DNA from: Cryobacterium aureum | Lineage (GTDB): Bacteria; Actinomycetota; Actinomycetes; Actinomycetales; Microbacteriaceae | DNA: 64,000 nt | Reading direction: 5' to 3' | Assembly (NCBI RefSeq): GCF_002954245.1 | Contig: NZ_PPTG01000029.1 | Location: forward strand, 1-64,000 | In this document: in pieces, positions 1-8,797 of the stretch | Layout of the letters: each line of letters begins with the position of its first letter | Numbering within the stretch: position 1 is the first letter of the stretch | Made by a program: the position numbers and the translations under genes | Notes under the pieces: model-generated | The model's input: the letters and a program-made list of their open reading frames with translations, nothing else | Told to the model about the DNA's origin: nothing | Databases searched by the model: none

Positions 1-50
1 CGCAAAGACTCAATTACTTACCCTTGGGCTTTGACGCTGTTTCACCCGAT

Positions 51-108
51 CTGATACCGATGTATCAGTTCTGAATTCGATGTATCAAATCGGATGAAAC
101 ATGTATCA
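51..108. promoter_or_regulatory. Triple TGATACAT direct repeat, operator-like
   Basis: The octamer ATGTATCA (TGATACAT on the other strand) occurs at 60-67, 80-87 and 101-108, so the copies sit 20-21 bp apart on the same face of the helix. The first copy is also half of an inverted repeat, CTGATAC-N4-GTATCAG, at 51-68. No gene covers this stretch, which lies downstream of nrdF, so it more likely serves a gene left of the window. The protein that binds it is unknown. Confidence 0.4.
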
Positions 109-154
109 AGTCCAAGCGAATCTCACAAGCATCCGCCCTGTCGATAGTTGAGAG

Positions 155-1177
<1,023 letters not shown>

Positions 1178-1181
1178 TCAC

Positions 1182-3335
1182 TCAAAGCGCACAGGAAACG
1201 CAACCCTCAATTTCCGTGCCCTCGAGCGCCATCTGGCGCAGGCGGATGTAGTAGATCGTCTTGATGCCCTTTTTCCAGGCGTAGATCTGGGCGCGGTTGA
1301 TGTCGCGGGTTGTCGCGGTGTCCTTGAAGAACAGGGTGAGCGAGAGGCCCTGGTCGACGTGCTGCGTTGCCGCCGCGTACACGTCGATGATCTTCTCGTA
1401 GCCGATTTCGTAGGCATCCTGGTAGAACTCGGTGTTGTCGTTCGTCATGAACGGCGCCGGGTAGTACACGCGCCCCAGCTTGCCTTCCTTGCGAATCTCA
1501 ATCTTCGCCGCAATCGGGTGGATCGATGCGGTCGAGTTGTTGATGTACGAGATCGACCCGGTCGGCGGCACGGCCTGCAGGTTCTGGTTGTATATACCGT
1601 GCTTCACAACGGATGCCTTGAGCTCGGCCCAGTCGGCCTGCGTCGGAATCGACACCCCGGCCTGGGTGAACAGCTCGGCGCCGCGAGCGGTCGTCGGCTC
1701 CCACACCTGGTCGATGTACTTGTCGAAGAACATCCCGGACGCGTAGGTGGAGTTTTCGAACCCCTCGAAGGTGCGGCCGCGCTCGATAGCGATGGCATTC
1801 GAGGCGCGTAGCGCATGGAATAACACCGTGTAGAAGTAGATATTGGTGAAGTCGATGCTCTCTTCACTGCCGTAGTAGACGCGCTCACGGGCGAGGTAGC
1901 CGTGCAGGTTCATCTGGCCGAGGCCGATGGCGTGCGAGCGGTCGTTTCCGTCTTCGATCGAACGAACCGAGCTGATGTGGCTCTGTTCCGATACCGCGTT
2001 GAGGCCGCGAATGGCAGCATCGACGGTGCGGCCGAGGTCGCCGGAATCCATGGCGAGGGCGATGTTCATCGACCCGAGGTTGCAGGAGATGTCCTTGCCG
2101 ATCTCGTTGTACGAGAGGTCCTCGTTGTACGTGGTCGGGGTGTTCACCTGCAGAATCTCGGAGCACAGGTTCGACATGTTGATGCGACCATCGATCGGGT
2201 TCGCCTTGTTCACCGTGTCTTCAAACATGATGTACGGATAGCCAGACTCGAACTGAATCTCGGCGAGAGTCTGGAAGAACTCCCGCGCCTTCATCTTCGA
2301 CTTCTTGATACGGGGGTTGTCGACCATCTCGTGGTACTTCTCGGTCACCGAGATGTCAGCGAACGGCACGCCGTAGACCTTTTCAACGTCGTAGGGCGAG
2401 AAGAGGTACATCCACTCGTCATTCTTGGCGAGTTCAAAGGTGATGTCGGGAATGACGACGCCGAGGGAGAGAGTCTTGATGCGGATCTTCTCGTCGGCGT
2501 TCTCACGCTTGGTGTCGAGAAAACGCATGATGTCGGGGTGGTGCGCCTGCAGGTAGACGGCGCCGGCTCCCTGGCGGGCACCAAGCTGGTTGGCATAGCT
2601 AAAGGAGTCTTCGAGCAGCTTCATGACGGGGATGATGCCGCTGGACTGGTTCTCGATCTGCTTGATCGGGGCGCCGGCCTCACGAATGTTGCTGAGCAGC
2701 AGGGCCACGCCGCCGCCACGCTTGGAGAGCTGCAGCGAGGAGTTGATGCCACGGCTGATCGATTCCATGTTGTCTTCGATACGCAGCAGGAAGCAGGAGA
2801 CGAGCTCGCCGCGCTGGGCCTTGCCGGAGTTCAAAAAGGTGGGGGTCGCCGGCTGAAAACGGCCGGCGATAATCTCTTCGACCAGGGCAACGGCGAGCTT
2901 CTCGTCACCGGATGCGAGTCCCAGCGCGGTCATGACCACCCGATCTTCAAAACGCTCCAGATACCGCTTGCCGTCGAAGGTCTTCAGCGTGTACGAGGTG
3001 TAGTACTTGAACGCACCGAGGAACGACTGAAAGCGGAACTTCTTGGAGTAGGCCAAGTCGTTCAGGCTCGTGATGAACTCGAACGAGTACTGGTCGAGCA
3101 CGGCCTGCTCGTAGTATTCCTTCTCGACCAGGTAGTCGAGGCGCTCGCGCAGCGAGTGAAAGAACACCGTGTTCTGGTTGACGTGCTGGAGGAAGAACTC
3201 GCGGGCTGCCTCGCGGTCCTTGTCGAACTGGATCTCCCCGTTCGGGCCGTACAGGTTGAGCATCGCGTTGAGCGAGTGGTAATCCATGCCCGACGGTGCG
3301 TCCATGGGCGTGATTTTCACGGCTGTTGTTTCCAA
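1182..3335 (-). CDS. nrdE: Class Ib ribonucleotide reductase large subunit (NrdE)
   Basis: Catalytic R1E subunit of aerobic ribonucleotide reductase, 717 residues. It lacks the N-terminal ATP-cone of class Ia enzymes, as expected for class Ib. Visible active-site elements are the redox Cys in GELVSCFLL, the NMSNLCSEI segment with the thiyl Cys and catalytic Asn/Glu, and a C-terminal EGCVSCAL tail whose two cysteines accept electrons from NrdH. Its start overlaps the end of nrdI by 19 bp, which suggests translational coupling. Electrons probably flow thioredoxin reductase, NrdH, NrdE tail, active site. Confidence 0.97.
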   Translation of the reverse strand: METTAVKITPMDAPSGMDYHSLNAMLNLYGPNGEIQFDKDREAAREFFLQHVNQNTVFFHSLRERLDYLVEKEYYEQAVLDQYSFEFITSLNDLAYSKKFRFQSFLGAFKYYTSYTLKTFDGKRYLERFEDRVVMTALGLASGDEKLAVALVEEIIAGRFQPATPTFLNSGKAQRGELVSCFLLRIEDNMESISRGINSSLQLSKRGGGVALLLSNIREAGAPIKQIENQSSGIIPVMKLLEDSFSYANQLGARQGAGAVYLQAHHPDIMRFLDTKRENADEKIRIKTLSLGVVIPDITFELAKNDEWMYLFSPYDVEKVYGVPFADISVTEKYHEMVDNPRIKKSKMKAREFFQTLAEIQFESGYPYIMFEDTVNKANPIDGRINMSNLCSEILQVNTPTTYNEDLSYNEIGKDISCNLGSMNIALAMDSGDLGRTVDAAIRGLNAVSEQSHISSVRSIEDGNDRSHAIGLGQMNLHGYLARERVYYGSEESIDFTNIYFYTVLFHALRASNAIAIERGRTFEGFENSTYASGMFFDKYIDQVWEPTTARGAELFTQAGVSIPTQADWAELKASVVKHGIYNQNLQAVPPTGSISYINNSTASIHPIAAKIEIRKEGKLGRVYYPAPFMTNDNTEFYQDAYEIGYEKIIDVYAAATQHVDQGLSLTLFFKDTATTRDINRAQIYAWKKGIKTIYYIRLRQMALEGTEIEGCVSCAL

Positions 3336-3721
3336 AATTCTTCCAATCCGTCGTGAACGATGCGCACATCATCCGGTGTTCCAAATACTTCAAAGCGATA
3401 GAGGTGCGGCACCTTGCACTTGGCGGCGATGATGTCGCCGGCCAGGCAGTAGGCCGTGCCGAAATTCATGTTGCCGGCGCCGATAACGCCGCGAATAAAC
3501 GACCGATTGGTCTCGTTGTTCAAAAACTTGATGACCTGCTTGGGCACCGCCCCGCCCACATTGCCGCCACCATAGGTGGGCACGCAGAGCACGTACGGCT
3601 CCGTGGCCACGAGCGGCTCTTCGCGCGTATGAAGGGGTATGCGCGCCGCCTTCCGACCGAGTTTCTCGACGAAACGGCGAGTGTTGCCCGAGGTACTCGA
3701 GAAATACACGATGTCAGTCAT
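3317..3721 (-). CDS. nrdI: Flavodoxin-like NrdI, activase of NrdF
   Basis: A 134-residue flavodoxin-fold protein. In characterised class Ib systems NrdI-FMN generates the oxidant that assembles the Mn(III)2-tyrosyl radical in NrdF. The N-terminal FMN phosphate loop [18 protein letters not shown] and the [11 protein letters not shown] segment near residue 80 are typical. It lies between nrdH and nrdE and overlaps nrdE, the canonical H-I-E-F order. The length is normal and no defect is seen. Confidence 0.95.
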   Translation of the reverse strand: MTDIVYFSSTSGNTRRFVEKLGRKAARIPLHTREEPLVATEPYVLCVPTYGGGNVGGAVPKQVIKFLNNETNRSFIRGVIGAGNMNFGTAYCLAGDIIAAKCKVPHLYRFEVFGTPDDVRIVHDGLEEFWKQQP

Positions 3722-3777
3722 CTAGTGTGGCGATCCTGATCGGGCGAAACGGTGAGACCGGGGTGTGCCGGTGGTGA

Positions 3778-4011
3778 CTACGCGAGGCGTGCGGCGAGTG
3801 CGTTGATCTTGTCGGGGCGAAAGCCCGACCAGTGCTCTTCGTCCGTGATCACGACGGGCGCCTGCAGGTAACCCAAAGCCTTGACGGCTTCGAGGGCGTT
3901 GTCGTCGACCGAGAGGTCGAGCACCTCATACTCGATGCCCTTGTTGTCGAGGGCACGGTAGGTGGCCGCGCACTGTACGCAGGAGGGCTTCGTGTAAACG
4001 GTGATTGCCAT
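3778..4011 (-). CDS. nrdH: Glutaredoxin-like redoxin NrdH
   Basis: A 77-residue thioredoxin-fold electron donor for NrdEF. It begins MAITVYTKPSCVQC and carries the NrdH redox motif CVQC plus the WSGFRPDKI signature that separates NrdH from true glutaredoxins. The frame is open for 28 more codons upstream, but ATG 4011 is preferred because a purine-rich AAGAAGAAAGG lies just upstream and the family starts here. It is first in the nrdHIEF operon, with a roughly 155-nt untranslated leader from the predicted promoter. Confidence 0.95.
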   Translation of the reverse strand: MAITVYTKPSCVQCAATYRALDNKGIEYEVLDLSVDDNALEAVKALGYLQAPVVITDEEHWSGFRPDKINALAARLA

Positions 4012-4172
4012 GGTTATGGCCTTTCTTCTTGGCAGTTTCAGTCTAAATCTGTTCGCCATACTTCGCAAGTATGTTCGATAAAACTCTTTGATCACCGGTG
4101 AGAAACCATCAGGGATCGTCGTGCAAAGCGAGCAAGTATGCTGTCCGGGCGTAGTGCCTGACTAGAGTTTCA

Positions 4173-4201
4173 ATACTACATCTAGTGATCGCCGCACTCA
4201 A
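4173..4201 (-). promoter_or_regulatory. Predicted nrdHIEF promoter
   Basis: Read on the minus strand, TTGAGT (4201-4196) is followed after exactly 17 bp by TAGTAT (4178-4173). The -10 hexamer lies inside the first NrdR box. This is a motif match only; the transcript start would be near 4166. Confidence 0.6.
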
Positions 4202-4220
4202 TAGCCACTACATGCAGTAA
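4173..4220. promoter_or_regulatory. Tandem NrdR boxes
   Basis: Two 16-bp matches to the NrdR-box consensus acaCwAtATaTwGtgt: 4173-4188 (ATACTACATCTAGTGA, 12/16) and 4205-4220 (CCACTACATGCAGTAA, 10/16). The starts are 32 bp apart, about three helical turns, as is usual for paired NrdR boxes. One covers the -10 and the other lies just upstream of the -35, fitting repression of nrdHIEF by NrdR-dATP. The nrdR gene is not in the window. Confidence 0.8.
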
Positions 4221-4234
4221 TTACAATTGTGTAG

Positions 4235-4319
4235 TTATCCACCGACATTCCACATTTTGCCCACAGTCCAACGGCGCAAAACCGCCTACATTCCGCGGAA
4301 CCGCACCCAGTTATCCACA
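4235..4319. promoter_or_regulatory. DnaA-box-like sites upstream of nrdHIEF
   Basis: A perfect TTATCCACA lies at 4311-4319 and a one-mismatch TTATCCACC at 4235-4243. They sit in the 477-bp gene-poor stretch 4012-4488, which otherwise holds the nrd promoter and a short gene remnant. DnaA is known to act at nrd promoters in other bacteria, so a regulatory role is plausible. Two sites are too few to suggest an origin, and chance occurrence is possible. Confidence 0.4.
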
Positions 4320-4430
4320 GGCGCCGTTTCCGGCCTTATTTTGCCTGTGGAATCTCGATCGGCGTGTCGCGCGGTGGCCGGTCGGCACGGTGACGCCAGA
4401 CGCGACACACGAAAGCGCCACACTGTACGC

Positions 4431-4484
4431 ATGCCCATTCTCAACAAAGACATGACCCTGTGCATTCCGCTCTCGGCCCGGCCT
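4431..4484 (+). pseudogene. N-terminal remnant of a shikimate 5-dehydrogenase-like gene
   Basis: An ATG opens a frame reading MPILNKDMTLCIPLSARP. From memory this closely matches the first residues of an AroE-like shikimate 5-dehydrogenase family common in Microbacteriaceae (start M-P-I-x-N-K-D, then CISLSARPSNIGTRFHN). The likeness ends after about 18 codons, 4 bp before the convergent metB stop codon, and the expected glycine-rich continuation is absent. It looks like a gene cut off at a deletion or rearrangement junction. The assignment rests on remembered family sequence and needs a search. Confidence 0.5.
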
Positions 4485-4488
4485 GGGG

Positions 4489-5628
4489 TCAGCCGAGGGG
4501 CAGGGCGCCCTCGAGGTCGGCGATGAGGTCGGCGACGTCTTCGATTCCGACCGAGAGGCGCACGATGTTGTCCGGCACTTCGAGCTCGGTGCCGCGCACC
4601 GAGGCGTGCGTCATTTCGGAGGGGTAGTTCACGAGCGACTCGACCCCGCCGAGCGATTCGGCCAGCTGGAACAGGTGCATCGACTCGGCGAACAGTCGCG
4701 CGGCCGCTGCGCCACCGGCGAACGCCACGGAAATCATGCCACCAAAGCCGGACATCTGCTTCTTGGCGAGTTCGTGGCCCGGGTGGCCGGGCAGGCCCGG
4801 GTAGTAGACCGCGGCAATCGCGGGGTGGCCGTCGAGGTATTCGGCGATGGCCTGGGCGTTCTTGCAGTGTCGTTCCATGCGCACGGAGAGCGTCTTGATG
4901 CCGCGCACGGTGAGCCAGGAGTCGAGCGGAGCCGAGACCGGCCCGGCCGCGAACTGCAGAAACTGGGCCTTCGCGTAGAGCTCGTCGTCGTTGATGATGA
5001 GGGCGCCGCCGAGCACGTCGGAGTGGCCGCCGAGATACTTGGTGGTCGAGTGCACGACAACGTCAGCGCCGAATTCCAGCGGATGCTGCAGCGCCGGTGA
5101 CGCAAAGGTGTTATCGACGATCGCGACCACGCCGTGGCGGTGTGCGATCTCGGCGAGCGCCGCGATGTCGCTGATCTTCATGAGCGGGTTGCTGGGCGTC
5201 TCCACCCAGAGGATCTTGGTCTCGGGTCGGATGGCGGCTTCGACCGCAGCGAGGTCGCTCATCTCGACGGTCGTGTTGAGCACACCCCAGGCGGCGTGCA
5301 CCTGGTTGATCAGGCGGTGGGTTCCGCCGTAGACGTCGTTACCGAGCACGACGTGGTCGCCAGGCGCCAGGATGGCGCGCAGGATGGTGTCTTCCGCGGC
5401 GAGTCCGCTCGCGAACGCCAGTCCGTGCTTGCCGCCTTCCAGCGCGGCGAGCAGGGTCTCGAGCACGGTGCGGGTGGGGTTGCCACCACGGCTGTATTCA
5501 TAGCCGCCGCGCAGGTTGCCGATGCCGTCCTGCACGTAGGTGGAGGTCTGGTAGATCGGCGGAATGACGGCACCGGTGGTCGGGTCGAATTCCTGACCGG
5601 CGTGGATGGCGATCGTGTCGAAGTTCAT
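4489..5628 (-). CDS. metB: Cystathionine gamma-synthase/lyase family PLP enzyme
   Basis: A 379-residue fold-type I PLP enzyme of the Cys/Met metabolism family. The PLP lysine is in HSTTKYLGGHSD (about residue 197), and the substrate/phosphate motifs YSRGGNPTR and ASGLAAED are present. MetB joins O-acyl-homoserine and cysteine to cystathionine; close relatives run the lyase reaction. It follows cbs with a 20-bp gap, so together they could interconvert homocysteine and cysteine. That pairing makes cystathionine gamma-lyase (reverse transsulfuration) a real alternative. Confidence 0.88.
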   Translation of the reverse strand: MNFDTIAIHAGQEFDPTTGAVIPPIYQTSTYVQDGIGNLRGGYEYSRGGNPTRTVLETLLAALEGGKHGLAFASGLAAEDTILRAILAPGDHVVLGNDVYGGTHRLINQVHAAWGVLNTTVEMSDLAAVEAAIRPETKILWVETPSNPLMKISDIAALAEIAHRHGVVAIVDNTFASPALQHPLEFGADVVVHSTTKYLGGHSDVLGGALIINDDELYAKAQFLQFAAGPVSAPLDSWLTVRGIKTLSVRMERHCKNAQAIAEYLDGHPAIAAVYYPGLPGHPGHELAKKQMSGFGGMISVAFAGGAAAARLFAESMHLFQLAESLGGVESLVNYPSEMTHASVRGTELEVPDNIVRLSVGIEDVADLIADLEGALPLG

Positions 5629-5648
5629 GGGTGCTCCCTCTGTAGAAA

Positions 5649-7013
5649 TTACGCGCTCAGGTAACTGAGCAGGTCGTGCCGGGTGATGACGCCGAGCGGC
5701 TTGCCGCCGTCGGTCACGAGCAGCGCGTCGTGCTCGGCAAATGCGGCGCGCGCGGCGGCGACCGGCTCGTTGACGCCGATCAGCGGCAGCGCCTCGCCGA
5801 CGATGGAGCCAACCCGGTCGGTGAGTTTGGCATCCCCGGAAAAAACCAGGCCCATCAGGGCGCGCTCGTCGACCGCACCAAGCACCTCACCCATGACAAC
5901 GGGCGGTTTCGCGCTCAGCACCAGCAGCTGCGACACTCCCTGGCCGGTCATGGTTTCGATGGCATCGTGCACGGTGTCGCTCGGGTGCACATAGACCAGG
6001 GCCGGCAAGCTCCCGGTCTTCGATTCGAGCAGATTGGCGACCGTGTGACCGGTTGGGGCGTTGCTGAAACCGTAGCTGCGCATCCACCCGTCGTTGAAGA
6101 TCTTGCCGAGGTAGCCGCGACCACCGTCAGGCAGCAGCACGACGATCGTGTCGTCGGGGCCGAGCTTTTCGGCGGCGCGCAGGGCGGCCACGACGGCCAT
6201 TCCGCTCGAGCCACCGACCAGGATGCCCTCTTCGAGGGCGAGCCGGCGGGTCATGGCGAAGGAGTCCGCGTCGGAGACGGCGATGACCTCGTGCACGACC
6301 GTGGGGTCGTATGCTCCCGGCCAGAAGTCCTCACCGACACCCTCCACCAGATACGGGCGGCCGGTGCCGCCGGAGTAGACCGAGCCCTCAGGGTCGGCGC
6401 CGATGATCCGCACGGCGTCATTCGACACCTCGCGCAGGTAGCGGCCGGTTCCGGTGATGGTGCCGCCGGTACCCACGCCGGCGACGAAATGTGTGACCGT
6501 ACCGTCGGTGTCACGCCAGATTTCGGGGCCAGTGGTTTCGTAATGGCTGAGTGGGCCGTTGGGGTTGAAGTACTGATTGGGCTTGAACGCGCCCGGAATG
6601 TCGCGGGCCAGCCGGTCGGAGACGCTGTAGTACGACTCGGGATCTTCAGGGGCAACGGATGTCGGCGTCACCACGATCTCGGCGCCGTAGGCGGTGAGCA
6701 CGTTGCGTTTGTCTTCGCCGACCTTGTCGGGCAGCACGAACACGCACTTGTAGCCGCGCTGCTGGGCCACCAGGGCGAGGCCCACACCGGTGTTGCCCGA
6801 GGTCGGTTCGACGATCGTACCCCCGGGTTTCAGAAGGCCGTCGCGCTCGGCGGCGTCGATGATGCGCACGGCGATGCGGTCCTTCGCCGAGCCGCCCGGG
6901 TTCAGGTATTCGAGCTTCACTAGCACCGTCGCCGTGAGCCCCTCGGTGACCTTGTGGAGTTTGACCAAGGGGGTGTCACCGATGAGGTCAAGAATGGTGT
7001 CTGCGATTTTCAT
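5649..7013 (-). CDS. cbs: Cystathionine beta-synthase with C-terminal CBS domains
   Basis: 454 residues. The catalytic part (about 1-320) has the PLP lysine in NPGGSAKDR (residue 44), the PTSGNTG phosphate loop and GVGTGGTITGTGRYL. A CBS-domain pair follows at about 330-454 (VHPSDTVHDAIETM, then MGEVLGAVDERALM). It condenses homocysteine with serine to cystathionine. The frame stays open 226 codons upstream, but ATG 7013 with AAGGAATCCCC before it fits the family N-terminus (MKIADTILDLIGDTPLV), and the longer frame would overlap the divergent gene at 7284. Nothing notable is seen in 7014-7283. Confidence 0.93.
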   Translation of the reverse strand: MKIADTILDLIGDTPLVKLHKVTEGLTATVLVKLEYLNPGGSAKDRIAVRIIDAAERDGLLKPGGTIVEPTSGNTGVGLALVAQQRGYKCVFVLPDKVGEDKRNVLTAYGAEIVVTPTSVAPEDPESYYSVSDRLARDIPGAFKPNQYFNPNGPLSHYETTGPEIWRDTDGTVTHFVAGVGTGGTITGTGRYLREVSNDAVRIIGADPEGSVYSGGTGRPYLVEGVGEDFWPGAYDPTVVHEVIAVSDADSFAMTRRLALEEGILVGGSSGMAVVAALRAAEKLGPDDTIVVLLPDGGRGYLGKIFNDGWMRSYGFSNAPTGHTVANLLESKTGSLPALVYVHPSDTVHDAIETMTGQGVSQLLVLSAKPPVVMGEVLGAVDERALMGLVFSGDAKLTDRVGSIVGEALPLIGVNEPVAAARAAFAEHDALLVTDGGKPLGVITRHDLLSYLSA

Positions 7014-7283
7014 GGGGATTCCTTTGGTCAAGCAGCAGGGTCGAGCTGCGCGCAGCCAAACAGGCGCGGCCTCGGAGTTGCACACCGAATCGGCGGCCGA
7101 ACGGGTTCGTGAAGGGTCGGCTAGCGACAGCAACAACACGACGAATGAACGGGCACGCTTCCACTCTATCGGGCGCCGGGAGCCGCCGACCAGCCTGAGA
7201 AATAACTGTGAGAGCGGCATCGGGGGAAGCCACAGGGGTGACTGATACGTTCGAATAGAAGTAGCTCCAACAGAGAGGCCCTC

Positions 7284-7961
7284 GTGACCCCCCAGCCCGG
7301 TTCCCCCGTCAACCAAGCGTCGCTCAAGCAAGAACGCGCCGCCAAGCGCACGAAAAAGCTGGAGGAGTACCACCGACAGCAAAAACGCGGCAAACGTAAC
7401 CGCCTGATCGGCATCATCGGCGGTGCTGTCGCGGCGGCCGCCATCGTCGCCCTGCTGGTGACCACGTTCGTGCTCGCCCCGAAGGCTGCCAATTATGCTG
7501 GCGGCGGCGCCGGCGATGCGTCGACGATTGACGGGGTGGAGACCTTCACCAACACGGCCGGCCACATCGAGACCCCGGTGACCTACGAGCAGACGCCGCC
7601 CGCCGGCGGCGAGCACGCCTCGCAGTGGCTCAATTGCGGCGTCTACGAGCAGGCGGTTCCCAACGAGAACGCTGTTCACGCGCTCGAGCACGGCGCAATT
7701 TGGGTGACCTACGACCCGTCGATCTCGGCAGCCGAACTCGACACGCTCAAGGCCGAGCTACCCTCGACCTACGTGGTCCTGTCCCCCTTTGAGGGAATAC
7801 CGGCACCGATCGTACTGAGTGGCTGGAACGCTCAGCTGCAGGTGGACAGCGCCGACGATCCGCGCATCGCCGAGTTCTTCACGGAATTCTGGAAGAGTGT
7901 CAACGTTCCCGAAAACAGCGCCCCCTGCTCGGGCGGGCTCGACGCGCCTGGCAAGGCCTAA
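7284..7961 (+). CDS. DUF3105 family membrane-anchored protein
   Basis: 225 residues with a charged Lys/Arg-rich cytoplasmic segment (1-40), one transmembrane helix (about 41-64) and an extracellular DUF3105 domain. The hallmark motifs PPAGGEHASQWLNCGVY and NAVHALEHGAIWVTY are intact. Their His and Cys residues suggest metal or redox chemistry, but the family has no established function. The start is GTG with AGAGAGG six bases upstream. It is followed 14 bp later by a DUF305 gene, a pairing often seen in actinobacteria, so the two may share a role at the cell surface. Confidence 0.85.
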   Translation: MTPQPGSPVNQASLKQERAAKRTKKLEEYHRQQKRGKRNRLIGIIGGAVAAAAIVALLVTTFVLAPKAANYAGGGAGDASTIDGVETFTNTAGHIETPVTYEQTPPAGGEHASQWLNCGVYEQAVPNENAVHALEHGAIWVTYDPSISAAELDTLKAELPSTYVVLSPFEGIPAPIVLSGWNAQLQVDSADDPRIAEFFTEFWKSVNVPENSAPCSGGLDAPGKA

Positions 7962-7975
7962 CCAGCTCCGACACC

Positions 7976-8689
7976 ATGACTTCTGACAGCGCCCAGCCCA
8001 CCGCGCACAAAGGAGATGCCCCATCGTCGCGACCGCGCCGCGCGCTGATTCGGGCGATTACGGCATCCGTTCTCGTGACGGCACTCGTGGTGGGCGCCGT
8101 GGCGTTCTCGATCGGGAGGTTGAGCACGATCGCTGACGCCGTGCCCGACGCGACGAGTGCCGAGGCGGGGTTCGCCCGGGACATGCAGGTGCACCACGAC
8201 CAGGGCGTCGAACTCGCCATGATCATTCGCGACCGCACTGACGATGCGCCGGTGCGGTTGCTGGGTTACGACATTGCTACGACGCAGGCACGACAGAGCG
8301 GGCAGATGGCGGGGTGGCTGACCGTTTGGGGCCTGCCGCAGTTTGCGCCCGAACCGTCAATGACCTGGATGACCCGGCCGACCCTGGCCGGAGAGGCGCA
8401 CGGCGCGTCCCACACTGCCGCAAGCGCCGCCGCGCATGTGGCGGGAGAACCCATGCCCGGGCTCGCGACCGCGGAGCAGATTGCGGCGCTCACCGCGGCA
8501 TCCGGCGTTGAGGCTGAACGGCAGTTTCTGGTGATCATGATCGCCCATCATCGGGGTGCGATCGAGATGGCTCAGGCGGTGCTGGACCGCAGCACCAACA
8601 CGACAGTGCTCGCCCTCGCGAGATCCGTCGTGGCCAGCCAGCAGTCCGAGATCGACCTGATGACCGGGATGCTCGCGGCCCGTTCGTAG
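7976..8689 (+). CDS. DUF305 family membrane-anchored protein
   Basis: 237 residues. One N-terminal membrane helix (about 22-44) precedes a DUF305 domain with its paired di-histidine motifs, MQVHHDQGVELAMI (about residue 65) and MIAHHRGAIEMAQAV (about 190). DUF305 is a ferritin-like four-helix bundle repeat whose histidines suggest metal binding; copper handling has been proposed for some members. It is probably cotranscribed with the DUF3105 gene upstream. A GC-rich palindromic repeat starts 29 bp after the stop. Confidence 0.85.
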   Translation: MTSDSAQPTAHKGDAPSSRPRRALIRAITASVLVTALVVGAVAFSIGRLSTIADAVPDATSAEAGFARDMQVHHDQGVELAMIIRDRTDDAPVRLLGYDIATTQARQSGQMAGWLTVWGLPQFAPEPSMTWMTRPTLAGEAHGASHTAASAAAHVAGEPMPGLATAEQIAALTAASGVEAERQFLVIMIAHHRGAIEMAQAVLDRSTNTTVLALARSVVASQQSEIDLMTGMLAARS

Positions 8690-8717
8690 ACCGCGCGCGT
8701 CGGGCCCACCTTATGGA

Positions 8718-8769
8718 CAGGGGCCCAGTTTATAAACTGGGCCCCTGGACGGGGCCCAGGCCCCGTCCA
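8718..8769. repeat. Composite palindromic repeat, copy 1
   Basis: Two abutting perfect palindromes between convergent genes. Module B (8718-8747) is a 30-bp palindrome with arms CAGGGGCCCAG and centre TTTATAAA. Module A (8746-8769) has arms TGGACGGGGCC and GGCCCCGTCCA around a CA loop. The same two modules recur at 27544-27615 in the opposite order. Either module could fold as a bidirectional terminator, but the shared design suggests a dispersed repeat family. Confidence 0.75.
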
Positions 8770-8797
8770 CAAGAGTTCCGTCGGGGGGTTAGGGGGG

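Noticed and set aside
1902-3356. A 484-codon open frame antisense to nrdE, and similar long frames opposite other genes
   Set aside because: High-GC third-position bias opens antisense frames; no domains, ribosome-binding sites or context support them.
4235-4319. Replication origin based on TTATCCAC boxes
   Set aside because: Only two boxes, no DnaA-box cluster, no AT-rich unwinding region and no dnaA/dnaN nearby.
4227-4526. A 99-codon gene covering the nrd upstream region
   Set aside because: It spans regulatory sites, has no ribosome-binding site, and only its last part resembles a protein (the shikimate dehydrogenase remnant from 4431).
7014-7691. A 226-codon N-terminal extension of cystathionine beta-synthase
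   Set aside because: The family starts at ATG 7013 with a proper ribosome-binding site, and the extension runs antisense through the DUF3105 gene and has shadow-frame composition.
8718-8769. CRISPR repeat or attachment site
   Set aside because: Only one unit per locus, no regularly spaced spacers, no cas genes and no integrase.
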